Shown here piece after piece: positions 54,741-63,545 of a DNA stretch of 64,000 bases. The notes beneath the pieces are model-generated. The model was given only the letters and a program-made list of their open reading frames with translations, did no database searches and was not told the DNA's origin. This stretch comes from Paulinella micropora (taxonomy: Eukaryota > Cercozoa > Imbricatea > Euglyphida > Paulinellidae), in the NCBI GenBank assembly GCA_019918135.1, contig WBZZ01000699.1, positions 18,780 through 82,779 on the forward strand, written 5' to 3'. The translations under genes and the position numbers were made by a program. Every line of letters begins with the position of its first letter. The first letter of the stretch is position 1.

Positions 54741-56177
54741 ATGGCGGTGGGGCCCACCGTTCTTCCGGCACAGCATGCAAAAAGCCAAGGTTCTCCGCGC
54801 TGGGAGCCCCTGCTCCTTGTCATTGGTCTGTACCGGGCCCTGGCCACGAGCCTCAAGAAGCTGCGGGGCTATGTCGCAAAGAGTTCCGGGCCGAGGCGAC
54901 GGGGCGTGCTCTTGGTCCTGTCCCTGCTCAACATCCGCGCGGACTTGGTGTGGGACGCGCAAAAAGTCAGGGACATGAAGCAACAAGTGTTGCAGAAAGC
55001 TTGGCTGCCCGCGGATATGCAGCGGGGCCTGCTCAGCTCCCTCGATTCTTTCGGGACCGTCTGGCTCCCGGACATCACTGCCCTGGATGTGCAGGCCGGC
55101 CTGTGCGCGGCGTCCCTCGAGCGGGGCCTGGCACAAGCGCCAGGAGTTACCCGGCAGCGCGCCTGCACGCTAGCCCGGAAGGAGCCCTTCTCACTCGCGT
55201 CGCTGTGGCTGCTGTTCAACAAACTCCTGTCGTTGCAGGATTGGGAGTGCTGTGCCAACGGAGTGCTCCGGTGCCTGCAAGCACGGGCCCACAGCCGTCG
55301 CAACAGGGCGCCTGTCTTGCAGCTGGCCGCAAGGGTGTCGAGCTGGGACCAAGCGTACCGAGACAGTCTACAGTCGGAGGTTATCTCTGTGACTGCAACC
55401 ACCAAGTCTGTAACCTTCCGATCTACGCTGCCCGGCCAGCACGAGCGCAGCCAGAACCAGCAACAGCTGGCGCTCATCATGCAACAAATCGTGAGGAACG
55501 AGGCTCTCACCAGCCTCACGCTCCCACCGTTTGCGACCGATAAGGTGGAGGGACTGAGCCAGGGGCTCGATAACGTGTTCAAGAACTCTGGCGAGCGTTT
55601 TCTTTCGAACCAACTGCACGACCTGAACAAACTGACTGAGCTCCTGGAGGCCTGCCTGTTCGTGTACACGATCACACAACTAGTGCTCCGGCCCGAGCGG
55701 CGGGCAGTGGACAGACCGACCTACTCAGTTAGGTGGGAATCAGACAAGCCAGCAGACACCCGTGCCGTGACTGGCTATCAATCCCCGGAAATGGAGAGCT
55801 ATCAATCTCCGGGAATGGAGGAGGATGACGACATGTTGCTAAGTCGCGTGCCGGCGATCGGGATGCTCTCACACCCGAAGAAGCAGAGGGTCGGCCAGAT
55901 CGCCGACGTTTCTCCGCCGCACGCAGATCTGGCCGACCCTCCGGTGCCGCCGTTCGTGCGTGATGATGATGATGACGATGATGCTATGTCGGTAGATTTT
56001 CTGTATGAACAGCCGCCTGGGCACACGCCTCTGTTCGGGGGTTTCGATGAAGGTACAATTCTAAGCGGTCTGCAGCCTCTGCTGCCACCATCGCCGTCTA
56101 TTTACGGCGAGCTAGAAAGCGACGGAGAATCTCTTGGCTCGGCCAACAACGATTTCCTGGATTTCTTTGATCAGTGA
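54741..56177 (+). CDS. Family D protein, copy 3, with acidic tail
   Basis: 478 residues, unbroken. FSLASLWLLFNKLLSLQDWE and CCANGVLRCLQAR correspond to copy 2 FSLQSIWVTLSSL and ANRVLTAIKE; LTELLEACLFVYTITQLVL matches the LLEIAETCLFLFAL segment. The C-terminal ~140 residues are acidic and probably disordered, with two EMESYQSP-like repeats, a Pro-rich stretch and an Asp run (VRDDDDDDDAMSVDFLYE), ending FLDFFDQ. Such tails often contact basic proteins, but this is inference. AATAAA at 56224 lies 50 bp past the stop. It begins 36 bp after copy 2 and may once have been fused to it. Confidence 0.6.
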   Translation: MAVGPTVLPAQHAKSQGSPRWEPLLLVIGLYRALATSLKKLRGYVAKSSGPRRRGVLLVLSLLNIRADLVWDAQKVRDMKQQVLQKAWLPADMQRGLLSSLDSFGTVWLPDITALDVQAGLCAASLERGLAQAPGVTRQRACTLARKEPFSLASLWLLFNKLLSLQDWECCANGVLRCLQARAHSRRNRAPVLQLAARVSSWDQAYRDSLQSEVISVTATTKSVTFRSTLPGQHERSQNQQQLALIMQQIVRNEALTSLTLPPFATDKVEGLSQGLDNVFKNSGERFLSNQLHDLNKLTELLEACLFVYTITQLVLRPERRAVDRPTYSVRWESDKPADTRAVTGYQSPEMESYQSPGMEEDDDMLLSRVPAIGMLSHPKKQRVGQIADVSPPHADLADPPVPPFVRDDDDDDDAMSVDFLYEQPPGHTPLFGGFDEGTILSGLQPLLPPSPSIYGELESDGESLGSANNDFLDFFDQ

Positions 56178-56299
56178 GCGACACGCGATTTGTGTGTGCC
56201 GTTTCCCGGTGCGTAGAAACGTTTAATAAAAACTTGCTGTGCCCTTCCGGAAACTGCCCCGCCTTGGCCCACCATTGCACCAAAGGGGGGGCAGTCTGC

Positions 56300-56902
56300 C
56301 TACTCCTGCAAGCAATGGTAGGCCGCGGCCGACAGCGGCAGTGCCACGCCAAGGTACAGAAGCCACGACACTGCTATGGCGGCGCCCACGGACCCCCGCC
56401 GCGGCCTGCCCGTAGCGTGCGCGGCCAAGGGCACGCCCGCGCCCAGCAGCCACGACGCGCCGTTGACGGCCAGGGACCAGTCCCACACGTCCTGGTACCT
56501 GCAGCTGACGCTGATGTCTGTGTCGATGCGCCCGCACGCCGTCCGGCCGCTGTTCTGTTTCGGGTAGCACAGGATTACAATGTCCAAGGCCCCGACTTCA
56601 ATTGGCAGCGCAGCCAAGTGCGCCCAGCGCCAGGCGCAGATGAGCCTGTGCGCACGCAACGGGTGCTCGACAACTACGTCATTGGCTGCCCTGGCGACGA
56701 CCACTGCGCCCAGCGCGCCTACGCCCTCCTCTCAGGCCCGCGCGACGGCGCGGTTCACGAACAATTGCACTGCCCGTTTGGGCAGCAAGGCGCTGTACAC
56801 GACCACGCGCGTCGAGTTGGGCGCGTAGAACTTACGCAGCTCGCTCTTTGCTTGTTGGCACAAGAGCAGCAGCAACATCAGCAGCAGAGCGCACGGCACC
56901 AT
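56300..56902 (-). pseudogene. Membrane protein gene with premature TGA
   Basis: Starts with a signal peptide (MVPCALLLMLLLLLCQQAKS), continues LRKFYAPNSTRVVVYSALLP, and meets TGA at codon 57 (56732-56734). The same frame then stays open for another 143 codons with a Cys-containing ectodomain (VILCYPKQNSGRTACGRID, ISVSCRYQDVWDW) and two hydrophobic segments (LAVNGASWLLGAGVPLA, AIAVSWLLYLGVALPLSAAA). A single C-to-T change (CGA to TGA) would explain the break. A + frame on the other strand is Arg/Pro-rich and rejected. Confidence 0.55.
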
Positions 56903-56904
56903 CT

Positions 56905-57091
56905 GGGGGGGGGGGGGGGGGGGGCGCGTGCCGCAGGAGCTAGCCCCAAAAACAAGGCTTCGCTACTTTTTGGATGTTGTATGTGCCTTTTTTTTTTCTC
57001 GTCTTGTTTTCAATCGTTGGCACGCAAAGAAAGCAAACTAAAAAAGGGGCGACACCTTCCTTTTTGTTTGATTAAGGAAGGTGTCGCTCCC
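56905..57091. repeat. G-run and 14-bp perfect hairpin
   Basis: A 20-G run at 56905-56924 directly precedes the start codon of the reverse membrane-protein gene. At 57049-57087, GCGACACCTTCCTT pairs perfectly with AAGGAAGGTGTCGC across an 11-nt loop, flanked by G and C runs. Confidence 0.6.
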
Positions 57092-57237
57092 CCCCCACTG
57101 TAAAAAGAGCGAACAAAACAAGGCGGGAGGGGGGGGGGGGGAGAGAAAGAAACGGCGGGTGGGAGGGCGGTGCGGAACAAGACTTTTACAGCTGCCAGAC
57201 AGTCAACGATATTTGGAACCATTGCTAAATAAAAGAC

Positions 57238-58248
57238 ATGCTAGCCAAAGTCCAAAAAGTAGCTAAGCATGTCACAAATAGCCTCGGTCCGGTGATGCAA
57301 GTACCAACAGTCGCTAGCCACGATACAGGCGACAGAGGTAGCCTGCGAGAGAGTCCCTGGCTTCTCGGGAACGACCAGTACTGGTACATCAACATGACGA
57401 ACCTACCGCTGAGCGCGCTGGATTGGCTAAGCAGATGTTTGCTCGAGACCAAGCAAGCGCCGCAGATTTCGTTCCAGCTAATCCAGCATGCACTGCCCTT
57501 GAAACACTGCCCGCACGCCACGCAAGTCAACGATTACAGCCTGTTCAAACAAACGGGGCACACTGTTGTGTAAGAATTCAGACATGTAGGACAGTTCTGG
57601 AACCAACTTCGACCAGAGGATTGGGTAGATCAGGTGCTGGAGATAGTAGAGACGTTAGCGCCCGCCTACCGCACCGCAGACCCTGTTGTGCTCTGGCTAG
57701 GGCTCAAACGAACAAATCCCAGGCTGTAGAGCACAGAAGCCACTCAAGTTGCGGTCGTGTACAGACTGAAAACAGACTGCCACTGTGAACGGAGACGACG
57801 TAGTGCCACTCCAGCCGTGCTGGCCTTCACGTCGGTCCCCGGCCCGGTCCAATTTACTAAGTCAGGTTACGTCTTGGCGTTTGCGGTGGTTTGGCCCAAC
57901 CACCAACTCAGAGTATTGCTGAGGTGCCTGGCCGCCGCCGCCCGGGAAGGGCGATCGTTGCGTACCAACCTGAACACAGGGGAAGACAAGCACAGCCAGG
58001 TCAGGCTGATAAATTTCGTTGTCATGCACCTGAGCAAGCACGGGGTAGATAAACACAATGTCAATTTCAAGACACCAGACATCATTTGCAATCCGACAGA
58101 ATTCCAGCTGGAGTTAGCGCTCCATTTACAGTGCCATGACAGCAACTGCAAGCTGCTGCGGTTAGTGTACACGTGCGGTGGCAGGCTGAGCCTCAACAGA
58201 GACTCTATTTTTCCTGCAAGCAAAAAAGACAAGTCCGCGCGACGATGA
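57238..58248 (+). pseudogene. Unknown gene interrupted by two in-frame stops
   Basis: One frame reads as protein from ATG 57238 (MLAKVQKVAKHVTNS) to 58248 (PASKKDKSARR), 336 codons, but contains TAA at 57571 and TAG at 57727. The segments between the stops (FRHVGQFWNQLRPEDWVDQV) and after them (VLAFAVVWPNHQLRVLLRCL, LINFVVMHLSKHGVDKHNV) keep the same composition, so the frame was coding throughout until recently. No GT-AG intron of reasonable size removes the stops. No family is recognised. Confidence 0.55.
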
Positions 58249-58665
58249 CTGACTGTGGGTGTGAAGGCAGAACGGGCAAAGCATTGGCTTTTTATCGCTT
58301 CAGTGCGATTACTGTTAACGCCGGGGCGTGGCCCCCCCCCCTAAGCAAAAAAAAAAAAGTAACGAAAAAGCGGGGGGAGCAGAAAGACACAGAAAAGAAA
58401 AAGGTGAGCATACAAATATGATACTCTAAAAAAAGGGTTCCGGCACGGTAAAAGCTATGTTTTTCTCTAAAATCTTTTTGTCTGCGCGCCGGCGACTGTT
58501 GGAGGGTGGGGAAGGGTCGCGCCAACGATCGCGGATTTGTTGCGGAGACACCAGAAAAAGAACCTGGTGAGCCCGGCGAGGCTGCAGACGGGGGCTTAGC
58601 CTCCGAGCTGTTAGAAGATGCGCGCTGTCCTGGCAGCATTCCGAGGAACGCCACCAGGCACGGTT
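58249..58665. other. Gene-free stretch
   Basis: An A-run after CCCCCCCCCTAAGC (~58330-58355). A short acidic + frame around 58510-58665 (FVAETPEKEPGEPGEAADGG) may be a remnant. Nothing else is seen. Confidence 0.35.
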
Positions 58666-58701
58666 AGCGCACAGTCCCGCGAAAACGCGGGACTGTGCGC
58701 T
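58666..58701. repeat. Perfect 16-bp hairpin with AAAA loop
   Basis: AGCGCACAGTCCCGCG, AAAA, CGCGGGACTGTGCGCT. It is an uninterrupted inverted repeat, different in sequence from the G/C-tract hairpins. Confidence 0.85.
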
Positions 58702-58796
58702 ACTACACAGCAGCACCGGCCAAAAACTTCTTCACCCTACTTTTCTTTTTTTAGCACAGCCTGCGGCAAGGGGGGACTATCAATTAAAATCACTGC

Positions 58797-58823
58797 CGAA
58801 AAAAAAAAAAAAAAAAAAAAAAA
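58797..58823. repeat. A-run
   Basis: About 23 consecutive A after CACTGCCGA. It could be a retroposed tail or simple slippage. No retroelement-like sequence is adjacent. Confidence 0.6.
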
Positions 58824-58877
58824 CATTTCTAGGACCAGCTGAAAACTCCTGCACCAAACAAAAAATTAATGGTGTGG

Positions 58878-59190
58878 AATTTGCTGCCAAATACGAAGTG
58901 TCATTTTCCTGCATCTTTCACCTTTAGCGCGAAATCCACCTGAAAATGAAACATCAGAGAATTTTTTTTGCAAAGGACATTTCGGCAATAGCTAGAGAGT
59001 AAAATTTTGGGGAAGCAAACGCGGGCGGGGATTTTTTGTTTTTGTAATTTTCCCCGCCCGCGTTTGCTTCCCGAAGATTTTTCTCTGTAGCTATTACCGA
59101 AATCGCAAAAAATTTAATTGCGTGCCGCAATTTGCTGCCAAATACTAGTGTCATTTTCCTGCATCTTTCACCTTTGGCGCAAAAATAGTG
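58878..59190. mobile_element. Foldback (MITE-like) element between direct repeats
   Basis: 58979-59103 is an inverted repeat with arms of about 55 nt: ATTTCGGCAATAGCTAGAGA and GGAAGCAAACGCGGGCGGGG on the left, CCCCGCCCGCGTTTGCTTCC and GTAGCTATTACCGAAAT on the right. It is flanked by a ~55-bp direct repeat (AATTTGCTGCCAAATAC then GTGTCATTTTCCTGCATCTT) at 58878-58935 and 59130-59188. No coding capacity. A non-autonomous DNA element is the best reading, but the flanking repeats are too long for a normal target-site duplication. Confidence 0.55.
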
Positions 59191-59221
59191 GGGGGGGGGG
59201 GGGGGGGGGGGCGCCCCCCCC
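59190..59221. repeat. G-tract/C-tract hairpin centred on GGCGCC
   Basis: 22 G, CG, 8 C. It is the rightmost member of the family. None is seen in the 4.8 kb to its right. Confidence 0.7.
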
Positions 59222-59322
59222 AACACAGCGGGCCTTGTCTAGACGCACCCCCCCCCAACTTTCCGGTACTGTATTGGGCCTTGCGTTTTTTTGTGGGTCG
59301 TTGCTAGTTCATTTTTTTTTGT

Positions 59323-59445
59323 GGTGCGTGAGCTGCGCGTTTGGCTTCGACGGACTCGTTTCTTTCGACGTAATACTGCAGTCTGGGTGAATTCAGGCAG
59401 GACCGTTTATTACGTAGATCTGAGCGGCACGACGTGCTTCAACAA
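59323..59445 (+). pseudogene. Fragment of a relative of the secreted-protein gene
   Basis: GAGCTGCGCGTTTGGCTTCG, TCGACGTAATACTGCAGTCT and GGGTGAATTCAGGCAGG, then CGACGTGCTTCAACAAAATT, align with 26402-26520 of the secreted Cys-rich gene (codons ~49-88). It has no start and ends abruptly where the LRR gene on the other strand begins to read. Confidence 0.65.
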
Positions 59446-60760
59446 AATTCTACCTCTACCTGCGGCCTTGCTTGCCGAAAGTCTTGTACCTCCGCCGCTG
59501 GGATCTGGTTCATAAACCACAGGCCCAGTTTGCGCAGCGCCCGACATTCTTGCAAGGCTGCAATGGTAGTTATGCCCTTGCACCCAAAGAATTCGATTTC
59601 CTGCAGCGAGCCACAGTTCTGCAGCCCGGCTACACTGTCTACGCCGTTGCATTCATAGAGAGTTAAATCGGAAAGAACAGGAAAGGCGCGTAGAACACTA
59701 AGGTAGTGGATGGCGTGGCACTTTTTAAGCTCCAGTTTGCTCAGCTTCGGGCAGCCCTGCAGCGGCAGGAGGTCCTGGCTGGTGAGATTGCAAGCCTGCA
59801 GCCTCAGCTCGACCAGGGCCGGAAGCCCTAGCAAATGTAGCAACGTTTCGCGGGAGGGGCAGTCGGTGAGGGTAACCCTTAGGGTTTCGAGCTCGAGTGC
59901 GTTTAGTACGGGCAGGTTCTTGCCTCGGAGGGAGTGGCATTCTAGTAAGTCCAAGTGGCGCAAGGTGGTTATTTGCGTTAGGAGCCCTAGCGCAGACTCT
60001 CGCAAACCGTAAAGGCTCAGGCGGTTGAGACGGTTGAGCGTGGGGAAAGCCTCTTGAATCCCTGACAGCTTAACGAAATATCGTTGTCTGCGCAGGTTTA
60101 GCTCCTCTATTGGTAGATCCCGGAGTCCAGTCCCGGTGATGCTGCGACAGTCTTCTAAGTCCAACGCCCGCAGGTGCAATTTGCGTAGCGTCTGCAGCGC
60201 CGAATCCGTGACGTTTGCGCAGCACGTCAGGCCCAGGCGCACCAGCCCCGTAAAGCTGGGCAAGATCCTCGTGAAATCGTTGGCGGTGAGGCCGCTGCCT
60301 TCGAGGCGCAGCGAGGTCAGCGAGCGCTTGCTCTCTGCAGCAGCTGCTCCAGACATGCAGCCGTGTGTTTGTTTTTGATGAGGGCCAGGCTCTGAATAGC
60401 AGCGAAGGCCCGCAGAATCTGGGGCGACATTGTGCCCATAAGTGTCAACTCTTTTACTTTGATCGAGGTGACCAGCGGCAATAGTTTCTGTTGGCCCGCT
60501 TCCGAAAGACGAGCGATGGTCAGGCTGTGCAGCGGCGTGCCAAAGGTCTGGCAAACCGGAGCGAGTAGCGACAGGATCTTTTGGTGCGGTTCGAGCTCTA
60601 CCTTGAGCTCGCGCTCAAAGTGTGCCCAGAATTCGGGCGTCGTGACAACCGTCTGGAAGTGCGTGCACACGAGGGTCCAGCTGGTAGCTTCCTCTGCACC
60701 CGCCAGGTCCCTGACAATCGGCCAAACGTCTAGAGGCAAAAGAAACAGCCACTGATCTTT
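59439..60760 (-). CDS. F-box + LRR protein (conventional, host-like), frame break
   Basis: The N-terminal part (60760 to ~60335) has an F-box (LPLDVWPIVRDLAGAEE, TSWTLVCTHFQTVV, PEFWAHF). The C-terminal part (60345 to 59439) has regular AMN1-type LRRs (LVRLGLTCCANVTDSALQTL, LRALDLEDCRSITGTGLRDL, LSDLTLYECNGVDSVAGL). The two are in different frames, joining near 60335-60350 within GAGCAAGCGCTCGCTGACC. No ATG is found before the F-box; upstream is a (GTA)n microsatellite. The stop TGA falls inside the fragment of the viral-type secreted gene, so the 3' end was probably replaced. It is unlike family A in sequence and repeat regularity. Confidence 0.65.
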
Positions 60761-60784
60761 TATTACTACCACTACTACTACTAT

Positions 60785-60824
<40 letters not shown>

Positions 60825-60868
60825 GCTGCTATTATTACTACTACTACTACTGCTACTACTACTACTAG
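60755..60868. repeat. (TAC)n trinucleotide microsatellite
   Basis: TACTAC runs with CAC and TGC variants; on the reverse strand it encodes long Val runs that are not credible protein. A similar microsatellite is at 63347-63412 and 63485-63543. Confidence 0.85.
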
Positions 60869-60869
60869 T

Positions 60870-61330
60870 ACAGGAGATGATGCAGGGTAAGGAGAGAAGA
60901 CGGGAAAAGGAGGGTTGGGGAGGGGTGAGGGAGAGGAGGAAGGCTCACGGTTGCGCTGCACTGGCTGTGGTCTTGGCAGGCAGGTCGTCCGCAGGGTGTA
61001 GTTAGCAAAGGAAACGAGAGGGAAGACCATGGGTAGGCAAACAAGATGAAGAGCACGGGGAAGATTGCACCCTGGAGGGAGAGGCCAACCAAACCAAAAA
61101 TGTGATGTCATGTTATGTGATGTTATGTTATGTGATGTGATGTTATGTTATGTTATGTTATGCTATGTTATATTATCGCATATCCCAACAGTATGTACGA
61201 TTCCTGGTAGGTGAACAAACAGATGTGCGAAATATTGAAAATTACCTGGACGACCTCCTCTCGTAAGCCTCCTGAAACAGCTTGTCAAAGAGCTTGATCC
61301 AGGGCACAGGGATGTGTTTGACATACTCAT
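60870..61330. repeat. Segmental duplication, left copy
   Basis: From CAGGAGATGATGCAGGGTAA through GGTTGCGCTGCACTGGCTGT, a pentanucleotide (ATGTT/ATGTG)n tract (61106-61180) and CCTGGTAGGTGAACAAACAG to the COR fragment. It matches 63542-64000 nearly base for base; the offset is about 2.67 kb. Confidence 0.85.
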
Positions 61331-61390
61331 CACTTCGCGCAGTAGCTTCTACAGCCATCAACTCATTCACAGATTTGCCTTGGATCCGTC
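61200..61390 (-). pseudogene. Roco GTPase (Roc-COR junction) fragment, copy 1
   Basis: Reverse-strand codons give IQGKSVNELMAVEATARSDE and IPVPWIKLFDKLFQEAYE, typical of the start of a COR domain after Roc. A 42-nt GT-AG intron (GTAATTTTCAATATTTCGCA to TTCACCTACCAG) follows at 61204-61245. The upstream sequence is scrambled. Roco proteins are large eukaryotic signalling GTPases. Confidence 0.6.
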
Positions 61391-62130
61391 TTTTTGATGA
61401 TCAACCATGATGATAATGCGTGTTTCACTCGTTGCATCATGACGACAATAAAACACACACCGCCAGTTTTTCCTTTGCAGTTGATGAACTCCTTCAGACA
61501 AGAAGGGAAAGTCGCAACCGCAAATGCAAAGAAGTCATACACACCGCCAAACGGTTGCGACTTTCCCTTTTCCCTAGACACCTCACCAGCGTGCCTTTAC
61601 ACTCGAGGTAAGGCCTCACGAGCAAAGACCCGTCTAGCACCTCCTCGATTAACTTGTCGCACAGCAGCAATCGCCGCAGCAGCGCGCGCGGGTTCTCCCA
61701 AGAGGTTCAGATCCTCTTGCTGCAGCAGCGCGCGCGGGATCTCAACCTTTTGCGAGAACCCTCGCGCGCTGCTGCGGCGATTGCTGGTTCTCGTAACCAC
61801 GATGCACTCGCAAGAGATTCAGATCCTCGAACACACTCGAAACGCAGCGTTCCGAAGGAGAGCTCTGCTCGCTTTTCAAAAAGCTGGGCTGGAGCGCCTG
61901 AGAGCGCCAGCCATTTTTCCAATACACGCCCCTGCCGAGCAGCCTTGACTCCAACTATAATATTTGCCTAGAAGGCGAGAGAAGAAACCTGAAGGCAAGA
62001 ATCCCTCCGCCTTGACGCGCTTCTCGTCCGTTTCAGTTTCATTAGACGCGCTTCTCGTCAGTTTTTATCCCGAGGATAAAATGCGATACTGCAGCTAGCT
62101 TCTAGAAACTTAGACTCTTTCAAGTAGCTT
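61391..62130. other. Scrambled stretch with 29-bp inverted repeat
   Basis: 61391-61580 contains jumbled pieces related to 62580-62710 and 63010-63030 (GGAAAGTCGCGACC-like, TTTCACTCGTTGCATCA). 61669-61697 and 61754-61782 form an inverted repeat (AATCGCCGCAGCAGCGCGCG) with one mismatch in 29, around GATCCTCTTGCTGCAGCAGC. 61995-62070 has a GACGCGCTTCTCGTC direct repeat. No gene is seen. Confidence 0.5.
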
Positions 62131-62580
62131 GGTACTTCTCTGTACTCCTTCCTGGTGCCTGCCCTGCTACCCAAGAAGGGCCAAGCTCCTTGAAGAAGAC
62201 TTGGTCCGCGGCCGCGCTGGCGTCAGCCTGCAGCTCCACCGCCAACCGAACTTCATCATTAGAGTGAGGAGATACTTCCTCCTCGCGGCTTAGCCAGGAA
62301 TTGTTTTAATACTTCACACATCCTAACAGATGACAATTGAAAACCATTCCTGTAGGTGAACAAACAGATGTGCGAAATATTGAAAATTACCTGGACGACT
62401 ACTCGCGGCTTAGCCAGGAGTGCTTCTTCGCCTCCTGAAACAGCTTGTCAAAGAGCTTGATCCAGGGCACAGGGATCTTGCGTTTGAAATACTCTTCATT
62501 TCGCGCAGTAGCGTCTGCAGCCTTCATTAACCCCTTCACAGATTTGCCTTGGATCAGATTCTTTGATGATCAACCTTCTT
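62131..62580 (-). pseudogene. Roco GTPase COR fragment, copy 2, with next exon
   Basis: NLIQGKSVKGLMKAADATAR and KIPVPWIKLFDKLFQEAKKH read cleanly on the reverse strand (62570-62400), ending SWLSRE and a stop. A GT-AG intron of 41 nt lies at 62350-62390. A following exon-like stretch (62300-62140) gives SWLSREEEVSPHSNDEVRLA and DQVFFKELGPSWVAGQAP. It is related to but not identical with copy 1. Confidence 0.6.
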
Positions 62581-62689
62581 CAGACAACGCATAGAAGTTA
62601 GGCGGCGTGTATAACTCCTCCTCCTTCTTCTTCTTCTTTCATCTTTTTGATGAACTCGTTCAGACAACGCAAAAAAGCTCACACCGCCA

Positions 62690-63240
62690 AACGGTCGCGA
62701 CTTTCCTTCTTTCCCTTGACAACATCGCGCGGCCGGCGGACCCGTGTACAACTTCTTTGCGCGGTAGGTATGGGAGGCCTGAAACTCGCGGTTTAGCAGC
62801 GCGGCGATGTCCGCATGTTCGCTTTCCTTGCTTACTTTGTCCTTGCGCGTGTCCACCAAAAAAACAGGCGCCCAGCCATTACCCTCCTCATCGGTGTGCA
62901 ACAGAAGCGCAGGTGTTTCAGGCGGGTTTCAGTGCGCTCGGGGTCGGCTCCTTGGACCAGGTCGCACATGTCGAACAGGACGATGGATAGAGCACGCTTT
63001 ATAAAGAGGTGATGCAACGAGTGAAACACGTCCTGTCCACCATGTCCCAGAGGGACAGTGACAACTCATCACCCTTGATCTTGCCCTCATCCAACATCCC
63101 CAGCAGAAGCTGGTCCTCCAGCCAGTGACTGTCTTGCTTTCGCATCTCTGCCTGCTGCTTCGTCTGCTCCGAAGTCGAAGTAGCAGCAGTCGTCGTGGAA
63201 GTTGAAGTGGCAGGAGTTGAAGGAGACGTTAAAGTGCCTA
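62690..63240 (-). pseudogene. Roc (Ras-of-complex) GTPase domain fragment
   Basis: Reverse-strand reading: QTKQQAEMRKQDSHWLEDQL, DELSLSLWDMV, then after a one-base shift GQDVFHSLHHLFIKRALSIV and LFDMCDLVQGADPERTETRL, then after another shift WAPVFLVDTRKDKVSKESEH. These are the switch-II (W-D-x-x-G-Q) and TxxDK-like (here DTRKDK) regions of Roc domains. The P-loop part is absent, cut off by microsatellite DNA at 63300. At least two frame breaks mark it as a pseudogene, unless unseen introns explain them. Confidence 0.65.
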
Positions 63241-63296
63241 GAAGTAGGAACAGTGAAGAGAAGGATGAGGAGGGTAGGCGGAAAAGAAAACGATGA

Positions 63297-63371
63297 CTCT
63301 TCTTCTTCTTCCTTTCTTTCTTCTTTCTTCTTCTTCGTGCTCTTTTACTACTACTACTACTACTACTACTG

Positions 63372-63403
<32 letters not shown>

Positions 63404-63545
63404 GCTGCTTCTACTTCTTCTTCTTCTTCACCATAATTATTATCTACTTCTTTTTCTTCTTCTTCTTCCTCTTCGTGCTCTTTTACTACTACTACTACTA
63501 CAACTACTACTGCTGTTATTACTACCACTGCTACTACTATTACAG
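63297..63545. repeat. (TTC)n and (TAC)n microsatellites
   Basis: TTC-rich 63297-63336, TAC-rich 63347-63412, TTC-rich 63413-63480, TAC-rich 63485-63543. The order suggests an internal tandem duplication of a TTC+TAC unit, each starting GTGCTCTTTTACTAC. Confidence 0.85.

Noticed and set aside
56174-57103. 309-codon + strand frame
   Set aside because: Arg/Pro/Gln-rich and ends across the G20 run; the opposite strand has a signal peptide and membrane segments in one frame apart from a single TGA.
57565-57595. GTAAGA at 57570 as an intron start removing the TAA
   Set aside because: The only AGs that keep downstream sequence give introns of under 25 nt, and the frame is already open downstream without splicing.
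60762-61111. Extension of the F-box gene through long Val runs
   Set aside because: It is the (GTA)n microsatellite plus the segmental duplication; no protein-like sequence is seen there.
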